Assembly (NCBI GenBank): GCA_026169535.1
Contig: JAPFCU010000079.1
Span: 62,001 to 126,000 of the forward strand
Direction: 5' to 3'
Source: Blautia sp.
GTDB lineage: Bacteria > Bacillota > Clostridia > Lachnospirales > Lachnospiraceae
Length of the DNA stretch: 64,000 nucleotides
This document shows, piece by piece, positions 33,481-41,055 of the stretch. Position numbers and translations under genes: made by a program. Each line of letters starts with the position of its first letter. Position 1 is the stretch's first letter. The notes under the pieces were generated by a model. The model searched no databases. It saw only the letters and a program-made list of their open reading frames with translations, and was not told the DNA's origin.

Positions 33481-33825
33481 ATGAACAAAAAAACAATTGT
33501 TGTAATTTTGTTGTTAATATATTTTATTGCAGCACCTAATGATTATTATAGAAAATACAATCCCTTATACGGAGTAGATAACTATAAATCAAAAATGACT
33601 ATAGAGGTTGGAGATCATTTTTCAAATCTGACAGAAGTAAGCCATATTTTATTTGATCGTATAGATGTTGAACCGTGTTTATGGAACCTAAATAAGAAAT
33701 ATGAAATAATTAACATATACGAGAAAACAAGTCGGATTACTATTCTTAGATTGATTAAAAAGCAATTACCTCGTGGAAGACTAAAAAACAGAACATTTGT
33801 TCTTGAAAAGAACGAACGTTTGTAG
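33481..33825 (+). CDS. Membrane-anchored or exported hypothetical protein
   Basis: 114 residues from ATG 33481. N-terminal hydrophobic segment (TIVVILLLIYFIAAP) like an uncleaved signal anchor, then a polar, basic domain. Divergent from the repressor and lying between two repressor genes, a usual place for lysogenic conversion or superinfection exclusion genes. No family recognised. Confidence 0.5.
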   Translation: MNKKTIVVILLLIYFIAAPNDYYRKYNPLYGVDNYKSKMTIEVGDHFSNLTEVSHILFDRIDVEPCLWNLNKKYEIINIYEKTSRITILRLIKKQLPRGRLKNRTFVLEKNERL

Positions 33826-33876
33826 TAGAATAAAATCAACACTTATGGTGGCTATATAATGAAAGAGGGATATGCT

Positions 33877-33984
33877 ATGGATTACAAGAAAATGATTATT
33901 GAGTTATTAGATAATGTTCAGGATGAAAAAATAATTGAATATTTGTATGGATTAATAAAAGGATTAATAAAAAAGTGGGGGTGA
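33877..33984 (+). CDS. Small helical protein, common beside phage repressors
   Basis: 35 residues from ATG 33877 (AAAGAGGG upstream; ATG 33859 in frame is possible). IIELLDNVQDEKIIEYLYGLIKGLIK is amphipathic. Similar short peptides are frequent in Clostridia. Stop overlaps a bidirectional terminator. Confidence 0.6.
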   Translation: MDYKKMIIELLDNVQDEKIIEYLYGLIKGLIKKWG

Positions 33985-34000
33985 TTATTCCCCACTTTCT
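33972..34000. terminator. Bidirectional terminator between convergent genes
   Basis: AAAGTGGGG (33972-33980 region) pairs perfectly with CCCCACTTT (33990-33998); T-rich on the right, A-rich on the left. Serves both the 33877 gene and the repressor coming the other way. Confidence 0.85.
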
Positions 34001-34332
34001 TTATTTATCATCGAATCCATAATTTCTAAAATAAGTTCTTTGTCTCTGCTCTTCAGAAGAGAAAATTTATATAAAAATTCAGAGTCTTTTAATCCTTCTT
34101 CTTTCGAGAATTCTTTTTTCATTTCTACTTCAAATCCCATAAGCCAAAGCGGCTCAACGCCTAATACTTTCGCTATTTTTCCAGCGCTTATATTGGATGG
34201 CGCATGAGATCCGTTTATATAGTGGCTGATAGAAGATTTTCCAACACCAGATTTTTCTACCAACTCTTGTTGACTCATATTAGCATTTGATAATGCAAAC
34301 TGTAATCTTTTTGCGGTTACTTCGTTTTTCAT
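33985..34332 (-). CDS. XRE-family repressor (CI-like, short)
   Basis: 115 residues. N-terminal HTH (RLQFALSNANMSQQELVEKSGVGKSSISHYINGSHAPS), followed by VEPLWLMGFE, a usual CI-type linker, and a short helical tail. No S24 domain. Divergent from the Cro-like gene at 34472, with three operators between and beyond. Confidence 0.9.
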   Translation of the reverse strand: MKNEVTAKRLQFALSNANMSQQELVEKSGVGKSSISHYINGSHAPSNISAGKIAKVLGVEPLWLMGFEVEMKKEFSKEEGLKDSEFLYKFSLLKSRDKELILEIMDSMINKESGE

Positions 34333-34390
34333 AGGAAACCTCCTTTCTAATTTCTATAATACAATAAAATATGTTTTTTTTCAATAGAAA

Positions 34391-34443
34391 GTTCAACTTT
34401 TTTAAACTTTTATATTGACAAAATGGTTTAACGATGTTAAACT
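34391..34443 (+). promoter_or_regulatory. Early promoter with two operators
   Basis: TTGACA (34415-34420), 17 bases, TAAACT (34438-34443). Operator GTTTAACgatGTTAAAC (34426-34442) is a perfect palindrome across spacer and -10. A second site, GTTCAACtttTTTAAAC (34391-34407), is imperfect and lies between this promoter and the leftward one (TTGAAA-17-TATTAT on the minus strand). Confidence 0.85.
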
Positions 34444-34471
34444 AACAACAGTCAAAGAAAGGAGTGATTAA

Positions 34472-34678
34472 GTGCCATATAAGTATGATAAACTAAGAGG
34501 ACGGATTGTAGAAAAATATGGGACACAAGGAAAATTTGCCGAAACACTGGGAATATCAAAGAATTCCATGTCAAAAAAAATGAATTGTGAGACTGGTTTT
34601 TCTCAAGAGGATATAATCATTTGGTCAAATCTTCTTGATATAAAAAAAGAAGAATATGGGTCATATTTTTTTACATAA
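34472..34678 (+). CDS. Cro-like HTH protein
   Basis: 68 residues from GTG 34472 (AAAGGAG upstream). LRGRIVEKYGTQGKFAETLGISKNSMSKKMN is an HTH of the small DUF739/Cro type. First gene of the early operon, opposite the repressor, so it likely competes for the GTTNAAC operators. Confidence 0.8.
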   Translation: MPYKYDKLRGRIVEKYGTQGKFAETLGISKNSMSKKMNCETGFSQEDIIIWSNLLDIKKEEYGSYFFT

Positions 34679-34681
34679 CAA

Positions 34682-34698
34682 GTTCAACTGAGTTAAAC
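34682..34698 (+). promoter_or_regulatory. Third repressor operator
   Basis: GTTCAACtgaGTTAAAC, same palindrome with one mismatch, lies directly after the Cro-like gene. A downstream roadblock or a second control point. Confidence 0.7.
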
Positions 34699-34727
34699 TA
34701 AGAATAATTAAAAGAAGAGGTGAGTAA

Positions 34728-34913
34728 GTGAACAAAAAGAAACCGATTGTTTATTCTCTTGACTTCATAAAACCAACCATTTCTAAAGTTGTCTTTACCG
34801 ATTCAAGAGAGGAAGCGCAACGATTAGAAAAGAATGGAATGCATATTTACTTCCCCTCTGAATTGGCAAAGTTTGACACTGGAAACCTTATTTATGTTTT
34901 GCTTGACGGATAA
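34728..34913 (+). CDS. Small hypothetical early protein
   Basis: 61 residues from GTG 34728 (GAAGAGGTG upstream). Beta-alpha pattern (VFTDSREEAQRLEKNGMHIYFPSELAKF). No family recognised. Its 3' end overlaps an opposite-strand gene by 22 bases. Confidence 0.55.
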   Translation: MNKKKPIVYSLDFIKPTISKVVFTDSREEAQRLEKNGMHIYFPSELAKFDTGNLIYVLLDG

Positions 34914-35074
34914 ATTGGTTCAGATTCCTTATCCCAAGTAAAACAAGCCCACAAATGTGGTGGAGGAAAGTCAATATATGCATTAAATTCCCAATCGCAT
35001 TCAACATATGATCTTATACGCTCTTGCACAGCGTTATCGGTCATTTTAGAGCAATCAAAACGTTCCTTATGCAT
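34892..35074 (-). CDS. Small protein encoded against the early operon
   Basis: 60 residues from ATG 35074 with a strong GGGAGGTG. Contains DFPPPHLWACFTWDKESEP. Not recognised. The strong ribosome site favours a real gene, but it would run against the early transcript, so it may be a lysogeny-expressed regulator or an antisense unit. Confidence 0.4.
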   Translation of the reverse strand: MHKERFDCSKMTDNAVQERIRSYVECDWEFNAYIDFPPPHLWACFTWDKESEPIYPSSKT

Positions 35075-35123
35075 ATTCAACACCTCCCTTCTACGGGAGA
35101 TTATACAAGAAAGGAGAGATTAA

Positions 35124-35903
35124 GTGAACGAGTTACAAATTTTTAATAATGAAGAATTTGGAGAAATCCGAACAGTAACTATTAAGAATGAGACGTGGTT
35201 TGTTGGAAAAGATGTCGCAACGGCTTTAGGATACGCAAAACCAGAAAATGCTATTGCTACCCATGTAAGTGGCGAAGATAAAACCAGTACCTTGATTCAG
35301 GGGAGTGGTTCTAACTACAAAAGCAAGGCGATTTTGATTAACGAATCTGGATTATACGCATTGATTTTTGGAAGCAAACTTGAATCCGCAAAGAGATTTA
35401 AGTGCTGGGTAACAAGTGAGATTCTTCCATCAATACGGAAGAATGGTGGATACATAGCAGGGCAAGAAAATATGTCTGATGATGAGTTGCTTGCAAAGGC
35501 ATTGATGGTAGCACAGAACAAGATTGCGGAACGAGATAAGATAATTTTACAAAAGCAAAAGAGGATTGATGAGATGCGTCCGAAAGAAATTTTTGCAGAT
35601 GCGGTAACGTGTAGCAATACCTCAATTCTTGTTGGAGACTTAGCAAAATTATTAAAACAGAACGGTTTCCATGTTGGACAGAATCGTTTATTTGAAATTT
35701 TAAGGAAAGAGGGATTTCTTATTAAAAGCGGTTCCAGTAAGAATATGCCAACTCAGAAAAGTATGGAGATGAAACTGTTCGAGATTAAGGAAAGCACAGT
35801 TACCAATCCAGACGGAAGTATCAGAACGACCAAAACACCAAAAGTAACCGGACGTGGACAGGTATATTTTATTAATAAATTTGTAAAGGAGAAAAGACAA
35901 TGA
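35124..35903 (+). CDS. Phage antirepressor, Bro-N plus KilAC/ANT
   Basis: 259 residues from GTG 35124 (AAAGGAG upstream). Bro-N: FGEIRTVTIKNETWFVGKDVATALGY, then LIFGSKLESAKRFKCWVTSEILPSIRKNG. Helical linker near 115-155. C-terminal ANT domain (VGDLAKLLKQNGFHVGQNRLFEILRKEGFL...VTGRGQVYFINKFVKE). Complete, normal length. Best candidate for the antirepressor of this phage's own repressor. Confidence 0.92.
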   Translation: MNELQIFNNEEFGEIRTVTIKNETWFVGKDVATALGYAKPENAIATHVSGEDKTSTLIQGSGSNYKSKAILINESGLYALIFGSKLESAKRFKCWVTSEILPSIRKNGGYIAGQENMSDDELLAKALMVAQNKIAERDKIILQKQKRIDEMRPKEIFADAVTCSNTSILVGDLAKLLKQNGFHVGQNRLFEILRKEGFLIKSGSSKNMPTQKSMEMKLFEIKESTVTNPDGSIRTTKTPKVTGRGQVYFINKFVKEKRQ

Positions 35904-36103
35904 GTGAATACAAAAAATATACCCCAGAAAACCATACAGAAGAACTTTTTGAGTTGGTAGGAAGAGTTAAAGCTTTTTCAGCTTATGTAAATTCTACAAA
36001 ATACAGTATTGAAAGAGAAATTTGTGCTTCGATGATTGGGTTTGAACTTGAGGAGGAAACAAAAGATGCCAGAGAAGACAGCAATATTAAAATGGATTGC
36101 TGA
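35900..36103 (+). CDS. Small hypothetical early protein
   Basis: 67 residues, ATG 35900, overlapping the antirepressor stop by 4 bases. Helical (ELFELVGRVKAFSAYVNSTKYSIEREICASMIGFE). Common in Clostridia phages next to antirepressors; function unknown. Confidence 0.6.
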   Translation: MSEYKKYTPENHTEELFELVGRVKAFSAYVNSTKYSIEREICASMIGFELEEETKDAREDSNIKMDC

Positions 36104-36224
36104 GAGAATGGAAAACTTTGATTTAGAGTTTGCCAATGAAAAAGAAGCACTGGTTACCGATGAGAGCGGAAACACAATGCTTCTGAAATACGATAGCAAT
36201 ACCAAACAGGTATACGCAATATAA
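36066..36224 (+). CDS. Small hypothetical early protein
   Basis: 52 residues from ATG 36066; GAGGAGG nine bases upstream decides the start. Overlaps the previous gene by 38 bases in another frame. After it, 36228-36350 holds hairpins (GCGGT/ACCGC near 36239, ATCAAGAG/CTCTTGAT at 36287-36318) and no gene. Confidence 0.55.
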   Translation: MPEKTAILKWIAERMENFDLEFANEKEALVTDESGNTMLLKYDSNTKQVYAI

Positions 36225-36350
36225 AATGCCCGGGCAGTGCGGTAACACCGCCCAGAGCTGATAGCAGTAAAGCACACTTACCACTATCAAGAGTTAAGTA
36301 TATCAAATCCTCTTGATTTTGGCAAGGACAAATTTAAGGAGGATATTTTT

Positions 36351-36683
36351 ATGCAAGAAAAAGTGAAAGCACCAGAAAACTGGGAAGAAATCGAACAGAA
36401 GTATGCAGAAATGCAGTCCAGAGAAACACTGGCATCGGAAGTTATTTCCTGGAGCCATAAAGTGGCAAAAGCGAAGGACTTTGCCATAGGATGCCTAGTT
36501 GCAGGAATCATCATCGTTGGTATCGGCATGGCAATCATTAACTATTGCAATGATCGGGATTGGCGAGAGCTGTTTTCTTCTTACGATTATGTTTCCCAGA
36601 ACGGTGAAGGTTATAACTATTACAATTCAGGGATTGGAGGAAATGTAGAGAATGGGGCAGAAGATACGGAGACAGAAAAATAG
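36351..36683 (+). CDS. Small single-span membrane protein
   Basis: 110 residues. Helical charged N-terminus, one transmembrane span near residues 45-65 (AIGCLVAGIIIVGIGMAII), acidic Tyr/Gly-rich C-terminus. Start ATG 36351 after AAGGAGGATATTTTT. Function unknown. Confidence 0.6.
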   Translation: MQEKVKAPENWEEIEQKYAEMQSRETLASEVISWSHKVAKAKDFAIGCLVAGIIIVGIGMAIINYCNDRDWRELFSSYDYVSQNGEGYNYYNSGIGGNVENGAEDTETEK

Positions 36684-36728
36684 AAAAAAAGTTCGGGGGA
36701 CGGCAGTAAGAAGAAAGGGCCGAAAAAA

Positions 36729-36938
36729 ATGAAATGGTTTTTACACTTGATGGGGATTGCATCATCAATGGGAATCTATTTGATTGTGTTTATGTTGATG
36801 TATGCATTCACCCAAAAAGATGCTTTAGAAATTATGATCGTAGATTTAATTTTTGTATATCCATTTTTTTTCTTTATAGAAGGAAATGTAGAAAAACTTA
36901 TAAGGAGAATAGAAAATGTTGAAAAACGTAGTAGATAA
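36729..36938 (+). CDS. Small two-span membrane protein
   Basis: 69 residues with two hydrophobic stretches (LMGIASSMGIYLIVFMLMYAF; IVDLIFVYPFFFFI). ATG 36729, weak ribosome site. Overlaps the next gene by 23 bases. Confidence 0.5.
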   Translation: MKWFLHLMGIASSMGIYLIVFMLMYAFTQKDALEIMIVDLIFVYPFFFFIEGNVEKLIRRIENVEKRSR

Positions 36939-37539
36939 AAACTGTGTTTTGGTCGCAGGGAAAATCACAGGATTAAAATATGATTTTACTTTTTGCAAAG
37001 AAAAGTTTTATAAGGCGAAAATTTATGTAAACAGAATGAGCGATACGGTGGACGAACTTCCGGTCGTGATACCAGAAAAAATTATTCAACCAGAAATTAA
37101 TTACGAAGGAAAATTTGCCGAAATTACAGGTGAATATCGAAGCATTAACAAAAATGGAAGATTAATCCTGTATATATACGCCACAAGCATAACGGCTCCG
37201 GAATATGGAGAATGGAGTCTAAACATTATTGATCTGACTGGATGTATATGTAAAGTCCCGAACCTCCGAAAAACGCCAAAGCAAGAAAGATATATTGCGG
37301 ATTTACTTTTGGCAGTAAACCGGGCATATAAGAAATCCTGTTATATTCCATGCATAGCATGGGGGAAAGATGCGAAATATGTATCCGAATTGTCTGTTGG
37401 AACAAAAATATCCTTAAACGGAAGGATTCAGAGTAGAGAATATGGTAAGAAAATTTCGGGTGGAGAATACGAAATAAGAACCGCTTATGAGGTTTCGATA
37501 AAAGAAGTAGGAAAGGTTGATACTGATGATAAAGATTGA
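36916..37539 (+). CDS. SSB-like OB-fold protein
   Basis: 207 residues. KNCVLVAGKITGLKYDFTFCKEKFYKAKIYVNRMS plus a second repeat-like half (LNIIDLTGCICKVPNLRKTP, then ACIAWGKDAKYVSEL and RIQSREYGKK) resembles single-stranded DNA-binding proteins with OB folds, perhaps two. A second, conventional SSB exists at 47810. Function here inferred. Confidence 0.55.
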   Translation: MLKNVVDKNCVLVAGKITGLKYDFTFCKEKFYKAKIYVNRMSDTVDELPVVIPEKIIQPEINYEGKFAEITGEYRSINKNGRLILYIYATSITAPEYGEWSLNIIDLTGCICKVPNLRKTPKQERYIADLLLAVNRAYKKSCYIPCIAWGKDAKYVSELSVGTKISLNGRIQSREYGKKISGGEYEIRTAYEVSIKEVGKVDTDDKD

Positions 37540-38017
37540 TGTTTCAAAAAATAGCAAAAATACCGTAATTGCTATGTTATCAAGTGCCATTGAACTTGAT
37601 AGCTGCGCGGAAATTTGGATTAAGGAAAAAGGTGAAGCAATTAAAACAAATGAAAGGAAATTGAAGCAAGAAAATATTGGAGATGTTTTAAAAAGGATTG
37701 GAATTCCGTGCCATTTGCTTGGATATCACTATATACAGGATGCAGTTAGAATTTCAATTTCCGATCCAATGAAATTCAGTAAATTTGCAACGATCGTGTA
37801 CGGTGACGTTGCATCTAAAAATAAAACATCATCAACTCGAGTGGAACGGGCTATAAGACATGCTATAGATGTGGCTTTCAAGTGCGGAGATATTGATGAG
37901 ATATATAAATTGTTTGGCAGCTCTTATAGTAAAAACAGGGGCAAACCAACAAATAAGGAGTTTATAGCAACGCTTACAGAATTAATAAAAGAAGGGGACA
38001 TGGAAGATGAATATTAA
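37526..38017 (+). CDS. Spo0A C-terminal-domain protein without receiver domain
   Basis: 163 residues from ATG 37526 (GGAAAGG upstream). Residues ~55-160 match the Spo0A DNA-binding effector domain: IGIPCHLLGYHYIQDAVRIS, then SSTRVERAIRHAIDVAFKCG, IDEIYKLFGS and KPTNKEFIATL. The phosphorylated receiver domain is replaced by a ~50-residue unrelated N-terminus. By family knowledge the domain binds 0A boxes and contacts sigma factors; in a phage it may read or disturb the host sporulation or stationary-phase programme. Confidence 0.88.
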   Translation: MIKIDVSKNSKNTVIAMLSSAIELDSCAEIWIKEKGEAIKTNERKLKQENIGDVLKRIGIPCHLLGYHYIQDAVRISISDPMKFSKFATIVYGDVASKNKTSSTRVERAIRHAIDVAFKCGDIDEIYKLFGSSYSKNRGKPTNKEFIATLTELIKEGDMEDEY

Positions 38018-40040
38018 ACTCAAGTCATTGACACTGGAAAATTACAAGAAATTTATAGGTCAGGAGACATTTAGATTTTATGATCGTACTATGATTTCCG
38101 GTAAGAACAAAGAGGGAAAATCCACTCTGGAAAATGCCTATATGGAGATTTTGACCGGAAAAGAGGTTGACGGAACACATCCAGATGGAATCAGACCACA
38201 TGGAGAAGATGGAAAGGACTTAAACCGGGCGGATGTTATCCGGGAAGTGGTTCTGGACATTGACGGAAAAGAAACTACTATTCGGAAAATCACAAAGCAG
38301 AAATGGAGAAAACCTCATGGACAGACAGAAGAAGTTCTTGACGGAAACACAGTTTCCTATGAGATTGACGGTTTTCCTTATGCGCCGAAGAAATTTGAGG
38401 AGTACATGAAAGAACTTACAGACCCGGAAATCCTGCTGATGTGCAGCAATCCGAATCCTTTCCTTTCTACATTAAAGAAGTCAACAGCGGACGCAAGAAA
38501 AGTCCTCGAAAAACTGTCTGGGTTCAGCCTTGAAGAATTTTTGGCGAAGAATCCGCAGTATGCAGAGGTGCAGGACCTTACAAAAGGTCATTCCGTGGAA
38601 GATACCATGAAAAAGTTGAGAAAACAGCTTACAGACCAGAAAAAGAAGCTTGACCAGAAATCTACAGAACTGAAATATGAGCAGACCAGAGATTCCGGCG
38701 ATCAGATCGAAACAGCAGATTTGGAACTGGCAAAAGGTGAATGGCAAGATAAGATTGCGGAGATTGACAAGCAGGAACAGGCACTTGATGAAGCAGCAAA
38801 AGCTTATGATGCGGCAAATTCAGAGATTATTTCTATGAAATCCAAACTGAATGAGATTGCTAATAACGCCGGAGCAGGATTGAGAGAGCAGAGAGCAAAT
38901 CTTGACCAGAAGATTTCTGATCTGAATATTCAGAACATGGGTTATGCCAATGATATGAAACTGGCCGAACTGGATTTGCAACACTCTCATATGGGAATTG
39001 AACGTCATAAAGCAGAATTGGAAAAGGCAAGGAAAGATTATTCGGCTGCTTCACAAAAGACCTTTGACGAAACCAAACTCCATGAGATTGAAGTGGAACA
39101 GTTTGACGAAGATTCCTTGATTTGCCCGGAATGTGGACAGGTTCGTCCAGTATCTCAGAGAAACAACATTCGAGAAACTTTTGAGCAGAGCAAAGCCAGA
39201 AGAATTGCAGAACAGGAGAAAGCAAGAGAGGTATTCAACGCTGAACTTTCCAAAATGCTTGATTCCATTACGGAAATTGGAAATAAGGCTGCAGATGATT
39301 TGAAAGTAGCGCAGGAAGCTAAGAAAGAAACGGAACAGAAGATTGCAGAAGTGAGAAAACAGATTCTTGAAACGTCCTCTGAAATCGAAAAGTTGTGCGG
39401 AGAACTGGACAAGCTTCCAAAAGAGGTTGATTTGTCTGGAAATGAAGAATACCAGGAACTTTCAAAACAGATTAAAAAGAAAGAATTTGCCCTGTCTGCT
39501 ATGGATAACGGCTCTGAGAAACGTATGGAATTGCGACAGCAGAGAAACCATTGCATAGATGAAATCTCAAAATTGGATGCACAGATTCAAAAAGCCAATG
39601 CAGACGCAGAACAGAAAGAGCGAAAGTTATCGGAACTTAAGGCAGAGTTTGACAAACAGAAACAGACCGTTGCGGATATTGAGCGGCAGATGGATGTTAT
39701 CAGTCAGTTTTCAATCGAGAAAAATGCGGCACTGGCAGAGAAAATCAATCCGTTTATGGATGGGTTCAAGTTTGAATTTCTTGCATTTACACTGGAGAAC
39801 AATCCTTATGATGTTTGCAAACTAATTCGTGAGGGGACAGAATACAGCAATTTGAATTATTCTGACAGATTACTGGTTGAAACAGCAATGGTTCGTGGAT
39901 TCCAGAAGATGAACAATCTGGATTTGCCGATTTGGATTGATAACAGCGAGAGTATTAATGATTATAGATTGCCGGATCTTGACACACAGATGATTGTGCT
40001 GAAAGTGACGAACAATGAATTAAGAGTAGAACCTTTTTAA
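38007..40040 (+). CDS. Rad50/SbcC-like ATPase with CxxC hook
   Basis: 677 residues. Walker A GKNKEGKST near residues 33-41. Coiled coil ~190-340 and ~395-560 around a zinc-hook-like CPECG (near residue 373). C-terminal motor half ends LDLPIWIDNSESINDYRLPDLD, the Walker B/D-loop region. Smaller than host SbcC. No SbcD-like nuclease is adjacent. Likely DNA end processing with RecT at 42855. Confidence 0.8.
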   Translation: MNIKLKSLTLENYKKFIGQETFRFYDRTMISGKNKEGKSTLENAYMEILTGKEVDGTHPDGIRPHGEDGKDLNRADVIREVVLDIDGKETTIRKITKQKWRKPHGQTEEVLDGNTVSYEIDGFPYAPKKFEEYMKELTDPEILLMCSNPNPFLSTLKKSTADARKVLEKLSGFSLEEFLAKNPQYAEVQDLTKGHSVEDTMKKLRKQLTDQKKKLDQKSTELKYEQTRDSGDQIETADLELAKGEWQDKIAEIDKQEQALDEAAKAYDAANSEIISMKSKLNEIANNAGAGLREQRANLDQKISDLNIQNMGYANDMKLAELDLQHSHMGIERHKAELEKARKDYSAASQKTFDETKLHEIEVEQFDEDSLICPECGQVRPVSQRNNIRETFEQSKARRIAEQEKAREVFNAELSKMLDSITEIGNKAADDLKVAQEAKKETEQKIAEVRKQILETSSEIEKLCGELDKLPKEVDLSGNEEYQELSKQIKKKEFALSAMDNGSEKRMELRQQRNHCIDEISKLDAQIQKANADAEQKERKLSELKAEFDKQKQTVADIERQMDVISQFSIEKNAALAEKINPFMDGFKFEFLAFTLENNPYDVCKLIREGTEYSNLNYSDRLLVETAMVRGFQKMNNLDLPIWIDNSESINDYRLPDLDTQMIVLKVTNNELRVEPF

Positions 40041-40049
40041 ATAGTTAGC

Positions 40050-40197
40050 TTCCGGGTGTTTGCGTGGCAACAGTAGGTTACCAGAAAGTAAAAAAATAGA
40101 ACAGCGCAAAACAGTACAGCGCAAAACAGTACAGTACAGTATATTACAGCACAGAACAAAACAAGACATCTTACTGTTGCGATTCAAGCACCCGGAG
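40050..40197 (+). ncRNA. Hairpin-array element A
   Basis: Stem of 26 positions: 40050-40075 with 40172-40197, 24 paired including G-U, no bulges. Strong ends are TTCCGGGTG/CACCCGGAG and GCAACAGTA/TACTGTTGC. Loop 40076-40171 (96 nt). From 40102 to 40167 every fifth base is C (13 of 14; T at 40142) and most units are ACA. Lies between the ATPase gene and the gene at 40212, whose ribosome site AGGAGG follows the stem by a few bases. Confidence 0.85.
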
Positions 40198-40211
40198 AAT
40201 AGGAGGAAATA

Positions 40212-40652
40212 ATGTCAGAAATTATCAAATGGAAAATAAACGGAAAATTCCATGCAGATGCTAAAAAATGCAAACAGGAAATTGAAAGCATTGGTTCTGA
40301 CGTTAAGCCGAAACAAATTGTTGATTATGCGAAGAATCCAGATACAGAACTTCATAAGTGCTTCACATGGGATAACGATTTAGCGGCAGAAAAATGGAGG
40401 TTATACGAAGCAAGACAGATTGTTTGCAATCTGGTAATTGTAGAAACCGATTCTGGTGGAAAAAACGAAACACAGATTCGAGTATTCCATAAGACGGATA
40501 ACGAAGATGGATATAAACCATTACAGTTTATATTACAAGACAAAGATGAATACAAGAAACTGCTTGAACAGTGTTCGTATGATTTGAAGAATTTAAAGAG
40601 AAAATATCAAACCATTTCTGAATATCAAGAGATTTGGGATTTGATTCATTGA
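40212..40652 (+). CDS. Hypothetical early protein
   Basis: 146 residues, ATG 40212. KINGKFHADAKKCKQEIESIG, PDTELHKCFTWDNDLAAEKWRLYEARQIV and a helical C-terminus (YKKLLEQCSYDLKNLKRKYQ). The tELHkcFtWDNdlAAekwR segment is common to a phage protein family of unknown function. It is flanked by hairpin-array elements on both sides. Confidence 0.65.
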   Translation: MSEIIKWKINGKFHADAKKCKQEIESIGSDVKPKQIVDYAKNPDTELHKCFTWDNDLAAEKWRLYEARQIVCNLVIVETDSGGKNETQIRVFHKTDNEDGYKPLQFILQDKDEYKKLLEQCSYDLKNLKRKYQTISEYQEIWDLIH

Positions 40653-40669
40653 CAACTGAATATTGATTT

Positions 40670-40812
40670 TCTTCGGGCGTTTTGATGGTGGCAGAAGCCA
40701 TATCGCAGTCACATAACAACAGAACAAAACAGAACAGAACAGCACACGACATATCAATACAGAACAAAATATATAAAAAAACAGCTTTTGTCACTTTGAA
40801 AGCGTCCGAAGA
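40670..40812 (+). ncRNA. Hairpin-array element B
   Basis: Stem of 29 positions: 40670-40698 with 40784-40812, all but two paired when G-U is counted. Ends TCTTCGGGCG/CGTCCGAAGA and GTGGCAGAAGC/GCTTTTGTCAC. Loop 40699-40783 (85 nt). C at every fifth base from 40720 to 40765 (10 of 10), nearly all as ACA; two more units precede out of phase by two. Confidence 0.85.
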
Positions 40813-40815
40813 TTA

Positions 40816-40960
40816 GCGGTAGGTGTGAATGAGGGCTTAATATATGCCTAAGACATTATAAATCAAATCATAATAGAACAGTTTATATCAGCATAAAACA
40901 ATACAAAAAACAATTTTAAAAGAATTCAGAAATCATTAAGTCCTGATTCATGCCTACCGC
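40816..40960 (+). ncRNA. Hairpin-array element C
   Basis: Stem of 26 positions: 40816-40841 with 40935-40960, one mismatch. Ends GCGGTAGGT/GCCTACCGC and GGGCTTAAT/ATTAAGTCC. Loop 40842-40934 (93 nt). From 40854 to 40904 every fifth base is a pyrimidine (7 C, 4 T), always followed by A and preceded by A or T (11 of 11). Confidence 0.85.
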
Positions 40961-40968
40961 ATGAGCAA

Positions 40969-41035
40969 AATACAGAATAGCACAAGACAGTATAATACAG
41001 CAAATGACTCTGTATCATAAAACAGAACAAAACAT
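40969..41035 (+). ncRNA. Array D, without the long stem
   Basis: Every fifth base from 40973 to 41033 is a pyrimidine in 12 of 13 places, mostly ACA or ATA. A shorter inverted repeat ATACAGA (40970-40976)/TCTGTAT (41009-41015) encloses part of it. It runs up to the ribosome site (AGAGAGG) of the gene at 41056. Confidence 0.7.
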
Positions 41036-41055
41036 AGAAAAGAGAGGAAACCAAT

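Noticed and set aside
40050-41035. Replication origin iterons as explanation for the arrays
   Set aside because: A 5-bp step and hairpin loops of single-base-constrained triplets are unlike iterons or DnaA boxes; not fully excluded, since AT-rich loops could also serve as unwinding sites.
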